Positions 4,904 through 8,116 of a stretch of DNA of 8,116 bases are shown one piece after another; positions within the stretch are counted from its first letter, which is position 1; the number at the start of each line of letters is the position of its first letter. The position numbers and the translations under genes were made by a program. Source of the stretch: JACOXT01 sp964372855 (GTDB lineage Bacteria; Patescibacteriota; Microgenomatia; Levybacterales; UBA12049); NCBI GenBank assembly GCA_964372855.1, contig CAYJRY010000049.1:1-8116 (forward strand), read 5' to 3'. The notes under the pieces were generated by a model. It saw only the letters and a program-made list of their open reading frames with translations. It was not told the DNA's origin and searched no databases.

Positions 4904-5935
4904 ATGTCAAGAATAGAGCTTGGTGGGATTCCAGAACCAGCCTTAACTACAGATTTTTTGGGTAGCGGTAAATCTATTTATGAATTTGCTCCGAGAATGG
5001 CAGATGCGGGATTTGAAAGAGCTCTCTGGTGTGAAAACTGGGATGGAGGATATAGATATTCAGCTCAAGAAGTAAGTGAGATTGATAGGATATTTACATC
5101 ACTAGGTATAAAAATAACCCAGCTTCATGCTTCGGAAGGTGAACATCACGGTCAATGGGTATCTCCTGATGAGGCACAAAGACAAAAAGGATTAAGCCTA
5201 ATTAGGAATAGAATATGGATGGCGCATGATTTAGGTGCGAAAGTTGTTACTCTTCATGCTCCGCATCATGAAATGGCATGGCCAGGTGGTCCGCAAAATT
5301 GGCAAGAATTCGTTTATAAATCACTTTCTGAACTTCAACAAGATGCGATAGATGCAGGCGTAAGAATTGGATTGGAAAATACAGACTGGAAAGGTAAGGG
5401 GAAGTTTGATAATTTTCCTGCAATCGAATTTGCCTTAGGGAAGTTTGGCCCTTCGTATGTCGGAATTACATATGATTCAGGTCATGGTAATCTTATGAAA
5501 GAGGGTCAAGGTGATCATTTAGGAAGACTTTATATTCATAGAGACAGAGTAATTGATACTCACTTACACGATAATGCAGGGGAAGGGGCAACTAGTATAG
5601 GCAGATATAAAATTCAAGAAGGAAGAAGTCATGACGATGATCAGCATAGACTTATGTTCAGCGGAACTGTTGATTGGAATAGGTTAGCTGAAGTTTTTGC
5701 TAGATCTTCAAATTCCATACCTATTACTTCTGAAGCTAGTATGAAATATGATCCAGACATGGATCCGATGGTTTGGCTAGCTCTTGAAAAGGAAAATTTA
5801 GAAGCATTTTCGAAGATAGTAGCGGCAATTAGAAATGGTTCTCCTATTGATTTATCTCAAGTAGTAGAAGAAAGAGTGAATGTTTTGAGAGATTTTTTAA
5901 AGAATCCAATTGGTAAAGCCCCAAATCAAAGATAA
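4904..5935 (+). CDS. Xylose isomerase-like TIM-barrel protein
   Basis: A 343-residue protein of the AP endonuclease 2 / xylose isomerase-like TIM-barrel superfamily, whose members isomerise or epimerise sugars, inosose and related compounds with a divalent metal. Candidate metal ligands appear at the expected strand ends: Glu158 (GLENTDW), Asp191 and His194 (YDSGHGN), His220 and His222 (THLHDN) and Glu277 (TSEAS). His75 (QLHAS) and His118 (LHAPHH) are further active-site candidates. GTVDW (254-258) resembles the GxIDW segment after the last catalytic strands. There is no signal peptide, so it should be cytoplasmic. ATG 4904 is chosen because the -10 box ends just before it; an in-frame GTG at 4886 would lie within the promoter. 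It converges with the broken nucleotidyltransferase gene, 7 bases apart. A sugar-phosphate isomerase/epimerase is likely; a DNA-repair endonuclease IV is less likely because its typical motifs are absent. Confidence 0.88.
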   Translation: MSRIELGGIPEPALTTDFLGSGKSIYEFAPRMADAGFERALWCENWDGGYRYSAQEVSEIDRIFTSLGIKITQLHASEGEHHGQWVSPDEAQRQKGLSLIRNRIWMAHDLGAKVVTLHAPHHEMAWPGGPQNWQEFVYKSLSELQQDAIDAGVRIGLENTDWKGKGKFDNFPAIEFALGKFGPSYVGITYDSGHGNLMKEGQGDHLGRLYIHRDRVIDTHLHDNAGEGATSIGRYKIQEGRSHDDDQHRLMFSGTVDWNRLAEVFARSSNSIPITSEASMKYDPDMDPMVWLALEKENLEAFSKIVAAIRNGSPIDLSQVVEERVNVLRDFLKNPIGKAPNQR

Positions 5936-5942
5936 TCCTAAA

Positions 5943-6665
5943 CTAAGAGAATAACCTTTTAGCTCTATCGTTGTCTTCATGTGTATCAATTTCTACCCAT
6001 TTAAGCCCTGTAATATCAACAGCATAAAAAGGTATACCTTTTCTGACAAGAGTTGTATAAGAATCATCATAATATTCTTTATAATTTTTAGGATCCTTCA
6101 TCAGTCGTTCTAGTTCTTCAAATAGCACTTTTCCAGCATATTTGCCTATTTTCTCAATACCTATTGATTCTCCTTTTGCTTTTTTGGGATCAATTTTTTT
6201 GCCTACTTCCAAAACTTTGTCATTTTCCCCTGTAATTACTTTGACTTCTTCTTTTTCAAGATGAATATTTTTGTCAATGCAAAGACATGTGTCATTTGGG
6301 TTATTCACCAACTTCTCAAGTATTGTTTTTTCAAAAACAACATCAGCATCAAACTTGACAAATTCATCTCCAGCTGCAAATTCTTTAGCAAGTAAAAGTG
6401 AATATCCAGTATTAGTTGTTTCATAATTATTGTTTCTTTTGAAATGAATATTAAGTTTTGGAAAATTATTTGTTACAAAAAATTTAATATGCTCCTCTAA
6501 ATAACCATTAATAATAAGAACTTCAGTAATACCAAAATCTTATAGATTTTCAATCATCCTTTGTAGAATCGGTTTGTTGCCAAGCATAAGAAGTGACTTA
6601 GGTTTATTATCAGTAAGGGGTCTTATCCTTGATCCGACTCCAGCTGCTAAGATTATCGCTTTCAT
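5943..6665 (-). pseudogene. NTP-transferase (LicC-like), broken by in-frame TAA
   Basis: Read through one stop, this is a 240-codon sugar-1-phosphate or choline-phosphate nucleotidyltransferase. The N-terminus MKAIILAAGVGSRIRPLTDN with KPKSLL after it is the NTP-binding signature loop. FDADVVFE (105-112) holds the first metal aspartate, GESIGIEKI lies at 166-174, and VEIDTHED (224-231) supplies the second acidic metal ligand. Codon 42 (6540-6542) is TAA where this family usually has a lysine or similar residue (ENL-x-DFGITEVLIINGY). The frame is the same on both sides, so a single base change from AAA would explain it. The promoter and all motifs remain intact. It may be a recent pseudogene, a sequencing or assembly error, or a readthrough gene. 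The motif layout is closest to phosphocholine or inositol-phosphate cytidylyltransferases. Confidence 0.85.
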
Positions 6666-6671
6666 GGACAA

Positions 6672-6700
6672 ATTATAATTGTTTGTTAATAAATCTTCAA
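6672..6700 (-). promoter_or_regulatory. Promoter of the nucleotidyltransferase gene
   Basis: On the minus strand TTGAAG (6695-6700), a 17-base spacer and a perfect TATAAT (6672-6677) are followed by only 6 bases before the ATG (6663-6665). Transcription should begin at the A of the start codon, giving a leaderless mRNA. Confidence 0.75.
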
Positions 6701-6736
6701 TAATAACTAATTTTGTAATTTTATTACACTTCCTTT

Positions 6737-6760
6737 ACAAAATTTACAAATTTATTTTGT
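6737..6760. repeat. Inverted repeat next to acyltransferase promoter
   Basis: ACAAAAT (6737-6743) and ATTTTGT (6754-6760) are perfect 7-bp arms 10 bases apart. They end at the TGT of the extended -10 box, and TTTACAAA-type direct repeats lie in the same stretch. It could be an operator, but AT-rich sequence makes chance plausible. Confidence 0.3.
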
Positions 6761-6766
6761 TAAATA
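6758..6766 (+). promoter_or_regulatory. Extended -10 promoter of the acyltransferase gene
   Basis: TGT followed by TAAATA (6761-6766) ends 6 bases before the ATG at 6773, predicting transcription from the A of the start codon. TTTACA at 6734-6739 is too far (21 bases) for a standard -35. Confidence 0.45.
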
Positions 6767-6772
6767 AAGAAT

Positions 6773-7687
6773 ATGAAATTTGAAGTTGTTCAGGATTTAA
6801 AAAAAGCAGAAATTGTTTGGAACTTACTTTCTCCTAAAAAGGTGATTGATGATGAATGGCAGTTTCGCTATACTTTTTATAAATATCTTCACTATCCACT
6901 TTATTTTATTTTGTGTTTTGATGGTGATGAACCGGTAGGAATGCTTCCTATGCAGCTAAATACTGGATTTGGGCTGAGACCTGCGTATGCATTACAATGC
7001 GAAGAATTTTTAGAGTTTTTTGGAGGAGACGATAGCGATAATAATGATGTATTTTTACAAGAGGAATTTGGGGAGTACAGAGATTTGTTTTTTAAGCAAG
7101 TTCACAGCCTTGCATATTTTGCTCCATTGAAAGATACATACAAAACTGTACAAAATATAAAGTTTTATACGAATAAATACTACCTACCACTTGTTAAATA
7201 CAAAACATATGATGATTTTTTAGCTGATCGATGGAGTGGGGATGCCAGGCGTAATATAAAAAGGCAAATTCGCAAATTACATAAAGACAATAAAGTCAAT
7301 ATAGTTCAAAATGAATTTAAGGATATTGAACTGCTATTTACACTGAATATGCTAAGATTTGGTGAAAATTCTAGCTTCCGCTATTCCTATAGAAGGCAAA
7401 TTTTTAGAGATCTTATGGATCAATATCGGATAGATTTATTAACTATTGAAATAAATGGAGTTAAAGAGGCAGTTTCTTTTGGTATTGTGCATAAAAACAT
7501 ATATTATTCTATGAATATAGGTGTAAACCCTTTTATTTCCAATCTTGGAAAACTTCTTATCTTATTACAAATACAACAAGCAATTGATCTAGGATGTAAA
7601 TTATTCGATGCTGGAAAAGGAAATGGGGGATGGAAAGAAGTTTATAAGCTTAATAAAGACCCTCAGTATAAAATGGTAATTCAGTAG
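6773..7687 (+). CDS. FemAB/BioF2-like GNAT acyltransferase
   Basis: A 304-residue protein that looks like the double-GNAT group of FemAB, CelD and BioF2-type acyltransferases, which move acyl or aminoacyl groups onto peptidoglycan, polysaccharide or protein. The first half (about 1-140) has FILCFDGDEPVGMLPMQL (45-62), a typical beta-hairpin of these folds. The second half has WSGDARRNIKRQIRKL (154-169), IEINGVKEAVSFGIVHKNIYY (225-245), and the helix plus loop GKLLILLQIQQAIDLGCKLFD followed by GKGNGGWKEVYK (259-292), which matches the family's closing GxxxYK-type segment with tryptophan in place of the tyrosine. There is no signal peptide or membrane helix. It is divergently transcribed from the broken nucleotidyltransferase. 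In envelope loci such proteins commonly decorate exopolysaccharide, which fits the context. The acyl donor and acceptor are unknown. Confidence 0.78.
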   Translation: MKFEVVQDLKKAEIVWNLLSPKKVIDDEWQFRYTFYKYLHYPLYFILCFDGDEPVGMLPMQLNTGFGLRPAYALQCEEFLEFFGGDDSDNNDVFLQEEFGEYRDLFFKQVHSLAYFAPLKDTYKTVQNIKFYTNKYYLPLVKYKTYDDFLADRWSGDARRNIKRQIRKLHKDNKVNIVQNEFKDIELLFTLNMLRFGENSSFRYSYRRQIFRDLMDQYRIDLLTIEINGVKEAVSFGIVHKNIYYSMNIGVNPFISNLGKLLILLQIQQAIDLGCKLFDAGKGNGGWKEVYKLNKDPQYKMVIQ

Positions 7688-7693
7688 TCAATT

Positions 7694-8116
7694 TTATTTT
7701 CTCATGGGTAAAAGTAATTTCTTAGAAGAAATATGAAGCTGGTGTCCTCGTTCATAAAATCTCCAAAAGGCGATTGCGATTTGACTTACTGCAAGAATCC
7801 AAAGCACAATCTCAAGCTTATCAAACAATGCACCCAAAGATGTAAAGACTGCAAATTCTGCCTCATCAGCAAAAAATATCGCTCTATTTTTTAGCCACAG
7901 GCTTTTTAATTTCCCCATTGGGCTTTTCCAGAGCTTTTCATGAAGCAAATCAAGTTCTTTTTCAATATTATCTCGTTTTACAGCTGATAATTTCAGATAT
8001 TGATCATTTCTAGTCATAGAGGAAAACATAGTTTCAAGCTTAATGTAATATCTGTAGTTGAAGAAAAAACAAGCTGTAAAACCAAGATAAATTGAGAGAA
8101 TATTTTGTGTTTGTAA
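7694..8116 (-). CDS. Two-TM membrane protein, 5' part beyond window
   Basis: The frame stays open from its TAA at 7694-7696 to the last base of the window, giving at least 140 residues; the start lies outside. An internal ATG at 8029 is in frame, but the codons before it encode a hydrophobic run (NILSIYLGFTACFFF) typical of a transmembrane helix, so the gene very probably starts further upstream. A soluble, charged central part of about 75 residues follows (KRDNIEKELDLLHEKLWK is likely helical). A second transmembrane helix follows (EIVLWILAVSQIAIAFWRF), then a basic tail ending LLLPMRK. No catalytic motif is visible and the family is not recognised. Its stop is 6 bases from the stop of the converging acyltransferase, with no room for a terminator. 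Confidence 0.65.
   Translation of the reverse strand, partial: LQTQNILSIYLGFTACFFFNYRYYIKLETMFSSMTRNDQYLKLSAVKRDNIEKELDLLHEKLWKSPMGKLKSLWLKNRAIFFADEAEFAVFTSLGALFDKLEIVLWILAVSQIAIAFWRFYERGHQLHISSKKLLLPMRK

Noticed and set aside
5943..6311. Independent 122-residue gene on the minus strand
   Set aside because: It is the C-terminal half of the interrupted nucleotidyltransferase; the same frame continues upstream through the motifs to 6665 apart from one TAA.
7694..8029. Complete 111-residue protein starting at 8029
   Set aside because: The frame is open to the window edge and encodes a hydrophobic helix before that ATG, so the real start most likely lies outside the window.

Overview
The window looks like a compact, AT-rich bacterial genome. 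The best guess is a member of the Candidate Phyla Radiation (Patescibacteria, possibly Microgenomates). The grounds are a divergent 16S rRNA 3' end that keeps the CACCTCCTTT anti-Shine-Dalgarno, a 16S gene not followed by 23S, tRNAs without encoded CCA, very short spacers, and a 398-residue protein of a type I associate from memory with CPR genomes. The lineage call is inference. The standard code fits: genes end in TAA, TAG and TGA, and no reading frame needs recoding apart from one broken gene.

Bases 1-51 are the last part of 16S rRNA. About 260 bases of spacer follow, rich in palindromes. Then come two genes on the minus strand: a family 2 glycosyltransferase (1114-1800) and, 9 bases after it, an alpha/beta hydrolase (310-1104). 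A second glycosyltransferase diverges on the plus strand (1854-2669). These three look like part of a cell-envelope or exopolysaccharide locus.

Bases 2697-3172 hold tRNA-Cys(GCA), a 63-residue glycine-rich membrane protein, tRNA-Ile(GAT) beginning 3 bases after that protein's stop, and a scrambled second copy of the tRNA-Ile. A structured non-coding stretch (3221-3348) and a near-consensus sigma70 promoter lead into a 398-residue protein of unknown function (3459-4655). A second isolated tRNA 3' end lies at 4821-4845, so this gene sits between tRNA debris, as a small inserted island might.

The right third has a sugar isomerase/epimerase-like TIM barrel (4904-5935), a nucleotidyltransferase interrupted by one in-frame TAA (5943-6665, minus), a FemAB/BioF2-type acyltransferase (6773-7687) and the 3' part of a two-TM membrane protein that runs off the window (7694-8116, minus). 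The isomerase, nucleotidyltransferase and acyltransferase would fit making or modifying a surface sugar or polyol, but their substrates cannot be read from sequence.

The most notable global signal is promoter architecture. Five genes on both strands have a good -10 box, often extended (TGn) and in three cases with a -35 at 17 bp, ending only 6-10 bases before the start codon and with no Shine-Dalgarno. This predicts leaderless or nearly leaderless mRNAs in a cell whose 16S still has an anti-SD.
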